DNA of 64,000 nucleotides from Buddleja alternifolia (Eukaryota > Streptophyta > Magnoliopsida > Lamiales > Scrophulariaceae): assembly GCA_019426215.1 (NCBI GenBank), contig CM033391.1, positions 13,628,708 through 13,692,707 of the forward strand, written 5' to 3'. Positions 44,280 through 56,509 of the stretch are shown here, in pieces; position 1 is the first letter of the stretch, and each line of letters begins with the position of its first letter. The position numbers and the translations under genes are program-made. The notes under the pieces are model-generated. The model ran no database searches, had not been told where the DNA came from, and saw only the letters and a list, made by a program, of their open reading frames with translations.

Positions 44280-45589
44280 GTGCGCATTAAGACAGTAATA
44301 GAGACCCAAGTAGCTTTTTCTGATCTTCATGGTTCTGGCAAGCTTGATGGCCAGAATTATGCCATGTGGCATAGGAAAATCCAATTTTTACTCCACAAAG
44401 AAAAAACACTTGACCATCTCACCACCATTATGCCTATGGGTGAAATAGAGACACTGCCCAGTCTCATCGCAAAATGGACGCGTACAACAAATAGCTAGAT
44501 CAGGATATGAGTGCGCACTTTACCATGTTGAGCTGTATGCACGATAACCTGATTCATGAATTTGAGAAGTAACCTACAGCTAAGGAGTTGTGGGAGGTGC
44601 TGAAGGTCACGTACGGTATCACTTCGGCTACAAGAATGAGGGCTCTTACCCTCTCAATCAGTACGTACTTGACCCAAAACACTAGATGATTCAAAATCTT
44701 GATGTGATGAAGGACATGATTCGATAACTTCAAAATGCTAGAAGTGAACTCATATATGAACAACAAGTTCTGGCTGTTCTTAGGTCGCTAACTGACCAAA
44801 CTTGGGGACATGTTAAGCTTGTGCTCACACAAAATGAGCAAATCAATACGTTCGACAGTGTCGCCAGCCATCTGAGGCTTGAGGCTGATAAAAAGAGAGT
44901 CAGAACGTGTACAAGTTGCTGCTCTTGTTGCACATGCTGGTCAATGTAAGCTCAACAAAGGCAAACGTTGGAACAAGCAATGCAAAACATAACCAAAGCC
45001 AGAACTTGGCCCCACAACGTGATAAGTCTATGAAGCCTCACCAAGGCAAGAGGGGTGGAAAGAAGAACCTTGCAAAAGTTGAGTGCTATAACTGGCACAA
45101 GAAGGGTCATTTCGCTCGTGACTACACTGAGCTGAAAAGGTTAGACCCAACCTTTGCTTTCTCAATACTTTAGTTTACTCACATGTTTTTATTGCTAATT
45201 CTCTCCTTAGTTGGATTGTAAACACCGGGGCAACAAAACACATGACTCGAGAGAGAAGGATTTGTGAATTACCATACAATGCAAGCATTCAACCACTATA
45301 TTACTATGGGAAATGGTGCACAAGAGGAGGTTTTTGGAGTTGGGACATACCGACTTAAGCTCAGCACAGGGCGTGAGCTACTCCTTAGTGATGTGCAATA
45401 TGCTCCTGGCATTCGTTGTAATCTAATTTCAGTTATTTCACTTTTGAGACATGGTTATTCATTTCTATTCAAATAAGCTAGTCTATTAATTTTTTTAGGC
45501 AAAAACCTTTATGGATTAGGCTTTATGAATAATGGATTTTTCATGTCGGAATTATTCAATGATTGCGTCTTTATTTCTTCTAATGTCAA
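44280..45589 (+). pseudogene. Copia-A gag and protease, degraded
   Basis: Gag begins in the text DLHGSGKLDGQNYAMWHRKIQF (44310 onward), the usual copia gag opening, and runs through QTWGHVKLVLTQNE (about 44795). The nucleocapsid motif reads CYNWHKKGHFARDY near 45091: the second and fourth zinc ligands of CCHC are lost. The protease motif near 45212 is IVNTGATKHMT, with the catalytic Asp changed to Asn. Typical protease C-terminal text (LSTGRELLLSDVQYAPGIRCNLIS) follows. The frame then enters the GAG-pre-integrase start and is cut at 45589 by the Copia-B LTR. Confidence 0.85.
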
Positions 45590-47324
45590 TGTTAGGATTA
45601 TGCCTTCCATGCCACAGAGGAATTAGATTAATCAGGGCATTTACATTTATATTGTACAAACTCTTATTAATTAATAAAGACATTGTTTTGTTCATATCAA
45701 TCTTGATGGTATTAATATAAGCATGGAACAAATAAGTTCAGCGTAATCAAGAGGGAGCTTCTACTCCTCAATGGTTAGAGAAGAAGTACACTAAAAGTAT
45801 CAGTTCCTTGTTTACTTAAACTAGAGTTCACAAGTCGAAGAAGTCTTAATTGGGCTTAAGACCATACTTGTATGATGCCAGCTTTGACAAGGAGTGTCAA
45901 TCGGTCGCCTTGGATGGTGGGAGCTTGGTCATAGATATATGAATGGAATTGATATATTCGGACACAACTTGCCGTAATTCAATCACATGGGTAATTACTT
46001 TTTAACTGTACATGATTGAATAACTGGTCACGGTAGTGTGCGTGAGCCTTAGACCTGAGGATTCACGAAGGTTGAAGTTGTGACACTGAACGAGTTATTA
46101 GAGTAGTTAGATCCAATTCACCTTTTGGTGGGATCAACCTCGAAGTGTAGTTCAGAAAGACAAGTGGCAATTGTTCAGTGATTGACAATAGGGGATTATC
46201 TGTCTCGGGTAGTAACAAGTTAACGTCATGTACGATCGTAGGTAATGAAATTATCAATCTTTTGCCAAAGCAAGAGAACTAACTTATGTATAGTACGTAA
46301 GGGTAGTTCAATAATTTTATTTTACTATGATTCATAAAGTATAACATCAAGTCCTGTGAGTTTGACATAATCCATGACTCGCACTCGATCGTGATATTAC
46401 AGTAAAGGGCTTATACTTATAGGGTGTTTGTGACGTAAAGGTTCGTATTGATCTATTCATTTCAATTGGGTTTCAATATGAGTCCAAAGACTGACTAAGT
46501 GACACTCACATCCTTAGTTTCCTTCCAATGCCAATTGAGACGAACCTAGAGAATCGCGCTTCAAAGGAATTGAGCAAAGAAAATTCTTTCGTTGTCTAAC
46601 ATATAAAATAGGTAATTTGCAATTTGATGAACAAATTAATTTATTTGGTTAATTATATTAATGAAAATAAATTAATAATAAATAATTAGATGTATTTATT
46701 ATGAACACATTAATTTATTTGATTAATTGGATTAATTGAAATAAATTAATTATAATAAATAATTAGATTTATTTAATATACTTATTCTATTATTAAATAA
46801 TTAGATTATTTAATTTAGATATTTTAATTAGATTAAAATACGTTCCTAATTAATAATTGGACTAAGTTAAAAGTCAACTTAGCCCAACTAGGATGAGAGA
46901 GGGCATGTGTGAGGCGTGTATGTGTGAGTTGGATGGGCTCAAGGAATTAGTTAATTCCAAGTCCATCACTCCTTATATATACCGAACTCTCTGGTTCAGA
47001 AAACCCCAAATCGCACAATTAACTTGACAAGAAAGAAAGAAGAAGAGAAAAATCTCTATCCCCTCCTTAGTATAGTCGTCGGCCTTAGAGGTGCAAAAGG
47101 TGGTGGATTTTTCTTCAAACTTATTCCGGCGTGATATCTAGAGGCAAGAGTTTATCAATTGCTCCTATCCGGAAGATCAAGTTTTTGAATCAAATGAAAA
47201 TCATTAAAATCATTTCATTGTAAATTTTGAATTTTGTGAAAATCATTAAAACCCAAAAGTGATCTGATTGTATATCCGGATATGTATTTACGTTTTCGCT
47301 GTGCATGAACCAGGATTCACAACA
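45590..47324 (+). repeat. 5' LTR of Copia-B
   Basis: TGTTAGGATTATGCC ... GATTCACAACA, 1735 bases. The promoter-like TTATATATACC is at 46974-46984. AT-rich imperfect repeats of TAATTTATTTG and AATAAATAATTAGAT lie at 46620-46800. Confidence 0.92.
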
Positions 47325-47325
47325 G

Positions 47326-47338
47326 TGGTATCAGAGCC
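47326..47338 (+). other. Primer-binding site of Copia-B
   Basis: TGGTATCAGAGCC one base after the LTR, matching initiator tRNA-Met. Confidence 0.93.
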
Positions 47339-49171
47339 AACTTTATGCGTTTTAATGATTTTATGATATGAATATGTTGGATTTTATGTTTATGATGAAA
47401 AATATGATTAGATAATGATTTTTCATTGGTATATTTATTTTTTGAAAGTTAAAACTGAACCGTAATTTGATTGCATGATTTATGTTTTGAATATAAATCA
47501 AGTTTCTTGTATTAGATATGAATTTATGCATGAACATGAATATGTGGTTTGAATGTTCTTGGATTTTTAGCTCGGAAAAGTCAAGACATCGCAGCCTAAC
47601 GCCACCCAACGGCGCCACACAGCGAACTGCTAGGCATGCCGCCGTGTGGCCCTAGCACCTGCACAGCAAGTGTTGTACGCAAGAGTTGGGTTGCTCCGTG
47701 CAATCAGGTCGCCCCGTGACCCGTGTATTTTATTTTTATTTTAAATAATTAACCAAGTTTGACCCGGCGTGTCAAACCACGATTTCGACTCATGAGTTTG
47801 ACCCACGGGTCAACCCATGGATAGACCCATGGGTCAACCCAATTTTTAAAAATTAAATAAAATATTTATTATAAAATGGTTTTTAAATTAATTAAAGGAT
47901 AAAATAATTTTTGAAATTAGTTTTATGCCTAATTTTAAATTGGATTTAAAATTAAAATTACTCCTAGAACAAAGAAATTTATTTTGAATTAATTCTTTGT
48001 CGAATCAATTGGAAATTGATTCTTTGACACTAAATTGGATTTCTTTTCAAATAGGATTAAAGTTGAATTAATTTTTAAATTGGATTTAAATTAATTCGAT
48101 TATTTTCAAACCACACTTAATTAAATTTGGATTTTAATTTATTTATTTTTGAAAGAACTCCGACATGTTAGATATCTTTTATAATCTTTTGATGCATGAT
48201 ATTGTGGGATGTTTTCCATGGACTAGATTTGTTTATGGGTTTTGTTTTGTGGGTTGTATCGGGTCTTTAGTACCCCTTAGTTTGTATTTTATTCTTTGTA
48301 GATTTATGTATAGGATGCATTTTTATCGATGTAATTAGAATAGGACCTTGTTGGAAGAAGATCTGCTTGGAGCTAGAAGACTGAAAGTTAGACATAGGTT
48401 AGATCGTATAGGTCCCCTAACCCTCGATTGAGCCATTGGCTTGACTCAATCTAGATAATTCCATGGAAAGCATGTGTGAATTCTATTTTATAATCCATGT
48501 ATGCGCGCTATAAATGGATAATGTGCAAAGTGAGACCAAATAAACTCAAAATTCTTCCATTGGATTAAATACTGGACTCAGAATAAAAGGAAATTGGATA
48601 TCCCGACTCTCCATCAAACTTAGGAGAAAATGAATTAATGCCAATATGCGTAATTTATTCCCAGTAAGTGGGGGCTATGCATTGCAATATTTATTTGAAT
48701 TCTCTAAGTGCATTAGATGTCATCAATCGAAACAAATTCCACCCCATATATCGACAGAGGGTTGCAAGGTGGAATTCAATTGTTAGATTGATTGGAATTT
48801 GATGGGCCCAAGTTCAGTTCAATTACAACCTATAATTGTTAAAGGGTTGCGGTCACGTGATCTTTAAGCCGAATTAAAGATTGAATCGCATGTTAGACGA
48901 TGCTAGCAAAGATTGCCACTTTAATAAAATTAGTGTGTCATATATCGTTAAAGGGTTGCTACTCACCGAATTTATTAAAGAACTCAATCACTCACTACGA
49001 AGTCTTTGTAACGAGATTTCTGAATATTGCAGTGGGAGTGCACTGATTCGAAAAATGTAGTGGGAGCCAAGTGAAAATTCTAAGTCCTGTCTAATTTTAC
49101 TTGGTGTACAACATAAGAACCTAATTGAATATTTCTTTATTCTCTGCAGTTATTTTATTTTCTCTCTCAAA
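47339..49171 (+). other. Copia-B long untranslated leader
   Basis: About 1.8 kb without a supported reading frame. A short GC-rich block (47590-47720) with GGCGCCACACAGCG words sits in otherwise AT-rich text, followed by AATT-rich sequence. Confidence 0.7.
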
Positions 49172-50000
49172 ATGGTTAACAGCCCTCTTTTAACATTGCT
49201 TGAGAAAAACGTCCTCACTGGACCAAATTATACTGATTGGCTCAGGAATTTGAGGATTGTCCTAAGTTTGAGTCCCTTAGCTATGTACTAGAAGCTGATA
49301 AACCCATGGCCCCAGCTGAATATGCTGAGGACAATGAACATGAAGCATATAACACTTGGTGTAAAGATGACATTCGCGTAAAGGGTTATATGCTCGGCTC
49401 CATGAACAATAAACTGCAAAGATCCCACGAGAACATGGATGACTCGAGGTCGATCATGATGCATCTCAAGGAGCTTTATGGAGAGCACAGTAGGATTGCT
49501 CGATATGATATATTAAAAGAGCCCTTCAGATCAAGGATGGGAGAAGGAGAGAAGGTGGGAGACCATTTACTTAAAATGATTTTAATGATTGAGAGATGGG
49601 AAGCTCTCAATTTTTTGATGGATTTCCACCTTCAAACTAATCTCATCCTGCAATCACTCCCTAGCTCTTTTTCCTAGTTCATTGTGAACTTCATTAGAAT
49701 GAATTCGAATGTACATTGGCTGGACTAATGAACAAACTGATTAGTGCACAGGTCCAAATGAAACTAAAAGGAAATGAGTCTACTTTAGCCATCTCAACCT
49801 CTAGAGGAACTTCGAGTTCTAACAAGAGAAAGAGAGATAAGAAGAAGAAGGGAGCATTGAAGGTTAGGAAAACATAAGGAAAGAAAAAGTTGCCAAGAAG
49901 TACAGAGGGCATGGGCCAAAGAAGACAGACATCTGCCTTTACTGCAAAGAAGCTGGTCACTGGAAATGTGCCTGCTCAAAGCTAAAGGCCAATACTGCCG
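49172..50000 (+). pseudogene. Copia-B gag, one main frameshift
   Basis: The ATG at 49172 gives MVNSPLLTLLEKNVLTGPNY, a typical gag start in one group of plant copia elements. A frameshift near 49265 moves to the frame of 49237-49677 (LSYVLEADKP ... HLKELYGEHSRIARY), which holds the conserved gag body. After further breaks, a knuckle CLYCKEAGHWKCAC appears near 49940 (four ligands plausible as CCHC). Gag would build the particle. Confidence 0.85.
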
Positions 50001-52624
50001 CAGGTATGGAACTTTATGTTTTAGAAATTAATTATTCTATGACTGTATTCTCCACTTCATGGATTCTAGACTTAGGAGCTAGCGCTCATGTCTGTGTTTT
50101 GAAACAGGATCTGAAAAGAAGTAGGAGGCTCGAGGAGCAAAAAGTGATGATCCATGTAGGCAACGGACATAGTGTGGCAGCTACTCACATAGGATCTACT
50201 TATTTATTTTTACCTACTGGACATTTATTTGTTTTGGATGATTTCCTTGTTTTGCCCAATGAGCTTAATTGGATACAATTTTTGGTTTTTGAACAGTGTT
50301 TGCAATATTTATTTTAGAAATAATTTTGTTGGCTCTGCATCTTTAGTAAATGGTTTATACTACTTAAATGTCCAAAATAGATGTATTGTGAATACAATCA
50401 CTAAGAACGAGGTATGTTTGGGACAAACGAAAGACTCATTTGGCACTTAAGACTAGGTCATACTGGAGAATACAAGATTCACAAACTTGAGAAAAATGGG
50501 CCAATAAGCACATTTGGGTTGAACCCACTCACCACTTGCAAGTCTTGTCTCAAAGGTAAAATGACTAGGTCACCCTTCATAGGGCATTGTGAACGAGCCA
50601 ATGAGGTCCTTGGTTTAATATATACTGACATTTGCGGGCCTTTCCGGGAAATAGCTCGTGGAGGTTTTTAATGCTTCATTACATTTTCTGATGACCATTC
50701 TAGTTATGGTTTCATATACCTAATGAAGCATAAGTCTGAAACTATTGAATGGTTCAAAGAATTCAAGACCTTAGTTGAAAACCAAACTGGCAAACATATC
50801 AAAACACTATGACTTGATCGAAGTGGAGAATACATGAGTGCCGATTTTGGTGAGTTCTTAATTGAACATGGAATTATATTACAATTAACTCCTCCAGCAA
50901 CTCCAAAACTCAATGGCATAGCCGAGATATGAAATAGAACACTATTGGATATGGTTCGATCGATGCTCAGCTACACGGACCTTCCCATGTCGTTGTAGAG
51001 CCATGCATTGCTTACAGCAGCCCACATCTTGAACAGGTGTCCATCTAGGTCTGTTCCAAAATCTCCTTATTAGATATGGAGTGGAAAGGCACCAAAACTT
51101 AAACACATTAGGATATAGGGCATGTCCAGCCTATGTCAAAAAGACAAAGATGGAGAAATTGAAAGATAGATCTTTAAAAGGTCGATTTGTTGGCTTCCCA
51201 GAAGATTCTACTGGGTTACCTTTGTACCTAGACGATGATCAAAGAGTCATTGTGGCTCTACATGTGTACTTTCTTGAACACGAGTTTGTTCGAGAAGGTG
51301 TTACAGGAAGAAAGATTGTTCTAGAAGAGCAAAACAAAATTCCTATAAAGACCACTGTTCAAGAGACTCAAAATGAACCTAACCAAACGCAACCACCGTC
51401 ACGTAGATCGAGTAGAGTATCTCAGTCACCTGAGAGATATGGTTATCTACTACAGGAGAGCATAATTTGTACGTCGTAGCAGAAGGAAACTATGGAGATG
51501 ATCCATCTACTTTTGAGCATGCGATGGGGGATGTAGATTCTGCGAAATGGATTGAGACTATGAAGACAGAGATGGATTTCATGTATTTGAACCAAATCTG
51601 AACTCTAGTGGATCTCCCTAGTGTTATTGCACCAATAGGTTACAAGTGGATCTACAAGAGAAATATTGGTCCAGACGGCAAGGTCGATACCGTTACAGCT
51701 AGGCTTGTGGCGAAAGTGTATAATCAGAAAGAGGGTATTAACTATGAGAAAACCTTCTCTCCCATTTCCATGATCAAATGCATCAGAATTCTGCTTGCAA
51801 TAGCCACCACGCACCTAGACTATGAAATCTGGTAGATGGACGTGAAGACCGCGTTCTTGAATGGATACCTCGAGGAGGACATCTATATGGAATAGCCCAA
51901 AGGTTTCATGTCCAACAAAGATTTTCATAAGGTGTGTAAATTGAATAGATCAATAGATGGACTTAAACAATCATCGTGGATTTAGAATCTTTGTTTTGTT
52001 GAAGAAGTTCGGAACTATGGCTTTATCAAGAACGAAGATGAACTATGGGTTCACAAGAAATTCAGTGGGAGTAAAATATCGTTTCTAGTCCTATATGTAG
52101 ATGACATTCTACTAGTAGGTAATGATATAGTCCTGTTGACTTCGCTCAAAATGTGGCTCTCAAGCACATTCTCCATAAATGACTTAGGAGAAGCAACCTA
52201 TATCCTTGGAATTCACATCTTCATGGATAAAGCGAATAGGAAAATGGGTCTCTCCCAAACCCTCTATTTGGAAAAGGTTCTAAAAGGATTTGGAATAGAA
52301 TATTCTAAAAGAGTGCCTCTTGCCCATAAGACATGGACTCCATCTCCCTAAATTGATGAGTCCTCAAACTGAGAATGATCGTAAGAGAATGAGTAGAATC
52401 CCCTATACATCTGCAGCAGGGAGTCTTATGTACGCTATGTTATGCACAAGACCAGACATTGCCTACGCTGTGAGCGTGGCAAGTAGGTTCAGGCTAACCC
52501 AGGGGAAAAGCATTGGATTGCTATGAAGTGTATTCTCAAGTGCTTAAGAAGAACTAAGGATATGTGCTTGACATATGGAGATGGAGAACTAAAGGTGGAA
52601 GGTTTACATGACTCTGGCCCACTC

Positions 52625-54281
52625 TGTCACGCCCCTAAATTTAATCCCTAAAGGGCCAAAATTTGAAAGTGTGAGCCTATTTAAACAATATAATATTGAG
52701 AGGTTTCTACAAGAGTACATATAGAAAATCATAAGGAGCAAATTGCTCAAGGATGAACACAATGAACGATAGGAATTCCGAATACAAGAGTTTCTCAATT
52801 ATGAAAGGAATATAAATTTCAATAATAAAGTTTACTAGATCCCCAAACATAATAAAGAAGCATGGATCCATAAAAGTTTGTTTCAACAGAGGATGAGGAA
52901 AAGCTGGGAATACGAGGATCAATGTTGCCAAATGGTAACTGCATGAATATTTTCAAAGACATATTTTTCGAGAATAATTTTCCAGGCATATTTTGTGAAA
53001 ATAATTTCAAGGAAAACATCTTTTTAATGAAATTCTGGAAAACTACTTGCTCGATTCAATATTCTATCATGAGCTAAAATGCTTCATTTCATCATTCGTG
53101 ACATACGTGATTGCATACTTGTTTCAAATGCATATGTTTACAAGAATGATTCAAAATAAGCATTGGTTTAATGGATTTCGTGAAATTACTCCATCATTTG
53201 GTTCTTTAATCATGATCATAAATCGTGACTACATTCAAGTGATACGTGTTGCATATTATGTGGTTACGTGTCGGGCCCAAGTGTCGGGCATGGATAGGGC
53301 AGGGTTTGTCCGGTCAAGTATGGGCTTGCGGTCTTAAACGGTTTTCGCTATCCACGGCCAAAGGCCAACACCTAAAGATGGAGTGTTCTGAGGGTGAGTG
53401 GGTACTAGATCGTGCGACATTCTCTGGATATGACTAATCAGGCATTGCGAGCCTGTGTTGGGATGTATAAGGTGTTGGCTTTAAGCCTCGTGTTCAGGGG
53501 TGATAAGGAAGAAGCAGCGGGATCCAAAGAGCCAAGAGTAAGGACGCGATGGTATTGCTAACATGACCCCCTCCTGCTTAAGCATGTTCGGTACATGTTA
53601 CTTGCATTGAACTGCCTGTTATTTAAATGCATGCTTTGAAACTTGAGTATCATATCACTCATTGTTCAACTGTTCTTGTGCACGAAAATTCTATTTAAAT
53701 GCATGCTTTGAAACTTGAGTATCATATCAGTCATTGTTCAACTGTTCTTGTGCACGAAAATTCTATTTTCACTCATGCTTTCAATGATCTTTGACCAAAA
53801 CTTTGTCACGCAGACACTAAAGTTTTGGAGTCTTACCAATTTTTATTTAAATGTTTTTATGCATGCAAATGCCATTTTAACTCGCGTTTCCAATGATCCT
53901 TTGAAAAACAAAAACTATTATTGTTTCACCTCTTTAATTTATCATTTATGGGTCTAAAAATTATTTAAACCACCCTTTACATGGACACTTGCGTTCACTA
54001 GGCCTTTGTTTACATATTTCACTACTTTCTTCCAGTTAGAGGTGACTTGAGCAGTGGGATTGGCTCGGAGGATCATGAGTGTAGGCATGAACAATCCTAG
54101 ACGTGACATTTGCAGATTAAGACATGGATAGTCAGTTTATTTTATCTGGTTGACAGTGTTAGGGTTGGAAATCTACTAGAAGTTGTTGAGTTATTTTGAG
54201 ATTTTGGATTGAACTATTGTTTTGATAGGTTCACGCTTTCAAAACTTAGCCCTTTAGAAACTGAATTTGTTTTCATTTTCA
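52625..54281 (+). mobile_element. Solo LTR, gypsy type, in Copia-B RNase H
   Basis: It starts TGTCACGCCCC, the typical start of plant Ty3-gypsy LTRs of the Tekay/chromovirus kind, and ends TTTTCATTTTCA against host sequence. About 1.66 kb. No coding domain. The flanks CACTC and GTCCG do not match, so the exact 3' border or a small deletion is unresolved. It contains a 72-bp tandem duplication (53621-53764). Confidence 0.72.
53621..53764. repeat. 72-bp tandem duplication in the gypsy-type LTR
   Basis: Units 53621-53692 and 53693-53764 are identical but for one base near the middle (CATATCACTC against CATATCAGTC). Confidence 0.93.
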
Positions 54282-54734
54282 GTCCGACGTCGATGACTGC
54301 AAGTCCACCTCGAGGTTTGTATTCGCTTTAAACGGTAGAGCAGTGACTTGAAAAGTTCCAAGCAAAGCACGACAGCTGACTCAACCACTGAAGCTGAGTA
54401 CGTGAATACCTCAGAGGCGGCCAAAGAGGTTGTTTGAATAAAGAAGTTTATAGCTTAACTTCAAGTGGTTCCTAGCATGGAACTCCCGTTGCCACTCTTC
54501 TGTGATAACAATGGAGTTATCACGCAGGCTAATGAATCCAAACACATTGAGAGAAGACACCACATCATTAGAGAGATCGTTGGAAGAGGTGATATCACCG
54601 TGTAGAAAATAGATTCAGCGAATAATGTTGCTGACCCACTGACCAAGCCACTATCACAGGCAGTGCTAGAACGACATCTTGAGAAGATGGGCATTAGATA
54701 CCATAACGATTGGCATTGAGTGCAAGTGAGAGGT

Positions 54735-56509
54735 TGTTAGGATTATGACATCCATGTCATAGAGGGATTAGATTAATCAAGGCATTTACATTTATGTTGT
54801 ACAAACTGTTGTTTAATAAAGGCATAGAATTTGTTCATATCAACCTTTATGGTATTAATATAAGTATTGAACAAATAAGTCCAGAGTAATCAAGAGGGAA
54901 CTTCTACTCCTCAGCGGTTAGAGGAGAAGGACACTAGAAGTATCGGTTCCTTGTTTACTTAAACTAGAGTTCGCAAGTCAAAGAAGTCTTAATTGGACAT
55001 TAAGATCAGACTTATATGACGCAAGCTTTGACAAAAAGTGCCAGTCTGTCACTTTGGATGGTGGGAGCTTGGTCATAGATATATGAATGGAATTGATATA
55101 TTGGGACACGGCTTTCCGTAAGTCAATCACATGGGTAATTACTTTTTGACTGTCAATGATTGAATTACTGGTCATGGTAGTATGCGTGAGCCTTGGACCT
55201 AAGGATTCATGAAGATTGGACTTGTGACACTGAACAAGTTATTAGAGTAATTAGATTTAATTTACCCTTTGGCGCAATCAACCTCAAAGTGCAGTGCAGT
55301 TCAGAAAGACAAGTGGCAATTGTTCGGTGATTGCCAATAGGGGATTCATTGTTTCGGGAAGTAACGAGTTAACGTCTTGTGCGATCGTAGGTAAATGAAA
55401 TTATAAGTCTTTGGCCAAAGTAGGAGAACTAACTTATGTATAGTATATAAGGGTAGTTCAATAATTCCATCTTACTATGATTCATAAAGCACAACATCGA
55501 GTCCTGTGAGTTTAATATAATCTATAACTCTCACTCGATCAGAATGTTACAGTTAAGGGCTTATACTCACAGGGTGTCTGTGACCTAAAGGTTCGTATTG
55601 ATCAATTCATTTCAATTGGGTTTTGAGGTGAGTCCACAAGACTGGCTAAGTGACACTCACATTCTTGGTTTCCTCCCAATGCCAATTGACACGAACTTAT
55701 CACGTTTCGAAAGAATTGAGCGAAGAAAATTCTTTCGTTGTCAAACATATAAAATAGGTAATTTGCTATTTGATGAGAAAATTAATTTATTTAATTAATT
55801 GAATTAATGAAAATAAATTAATAATAAATAATTAGATGTATTTATTATGAACACATTAATTTATTTGATTAATTGGATTAATGAAAATAAATTAATTATA
55901 ATAAATAATTAGATTTATTTACTATACTCATCCTATTATTAAATAATTGGATTATTTAATTTAAATGATTATTAATTAGTATTATATTTTAATTAGATTA
56001 AAATATGTTGGACCTAATTAATAATTGGATTGAGTTGAAAGTTAACTTAGCCCAGCTAGGATGAGAGAAGGCGTGTGAAAGGCGTGTATGTGTGAGTTGG
56101 ATGGACCTAAGGAATTAGTTAATTCCAAGCCCATCACTCCTTATATATACCGAACTCCCTGGTTCACAAAACTCCAACTCTCACAATTAACTTGACAATA
56201 AAGAAAGAAGAAGAGAAAAATCTCTCTCCCTTCCTTAGTAAAACCATAGGCCTTAGAGGTGCAAAAGGTGGTGGATTTTTCTTCAAACTTATTCTGGCGT
56301 GATATCTAGAGGCGGGAGTTTATCAATTGTTGCTATCCAGAAGATCAAGTTTTTGAATCAAATCAAAAGATTAGTGAAAAGATGAAATTAGATTTCATCT
56401 TTTTTATAAATTTCCAATTTTGTGAAAATCATTAAAACTGAAAAGTGATCCGATTGTGAATCCAGATATGTATTTACGTTTTCGCTGCGCATGAACAAGA
56501 TTCACAACA
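54735..56509 (+). repeat. 3' LTR of Copia-B
   Basis: TGTTAGGATTATGAC ... GATTCACAACA, 1775 bases, aligned end to end with the 5' LTR and with the same TTATATATACC box (56145-56155). A purine-rich tract (AGTGAGAGG) precedes it. Confidence 0.92.

Larger units (their letters stand above)
50001..54719 (+). pseudogene. Copia-B pol, split by a solo LTR
   Basis: The protease motif at about 50067 reads WILDLGASAHVC (the Ser or Thr of DSG/DTG is Leu). Integrase: WHLRLGHTG...CKSCLKGKM zinc region (50435-50570), then IYTDICGPF (first Asp), LDRSGEYM (second Asp) and NGIAEI (Glu), with stops between. RT (51560-52330): a stop sits before MDVKTAFLNGYLEEDIYM, and YVDDILLVGND is intact (about 52097). RNase H begins near 52400 and is cut at 52624 by the solo LTR. 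It resumes at 54282 (SDVDDCKSTS) and ends near 54719. Non-functional. Confidence 0.88.
45590..56509 (+). mobile_element. Copia-B: Ty1-copia element nested in Copia-A
   Basis: 5' LTR 45590-47324, primer site 47326-47338, gag, pol, purine tract (about 54724-54734) and 3' LTR 54735-56509. It interrupts Copia-A. The 5-bp flanks differ (GTCAA left, ATAAC right), and Copia-A integrase is missing between the two junctions. It contains a gypsy-type solo LTR. Stops and frameshifts in all genes. Confidence 0.9.

Noticed and set aside
4698..47338. tRNA-like matches TGGTATCAGAGC
   Set aside because: These are retrotransposon primer-binding sites (complementary to tRNA-Met), not tRNA genes; no cloverleaf was seen.
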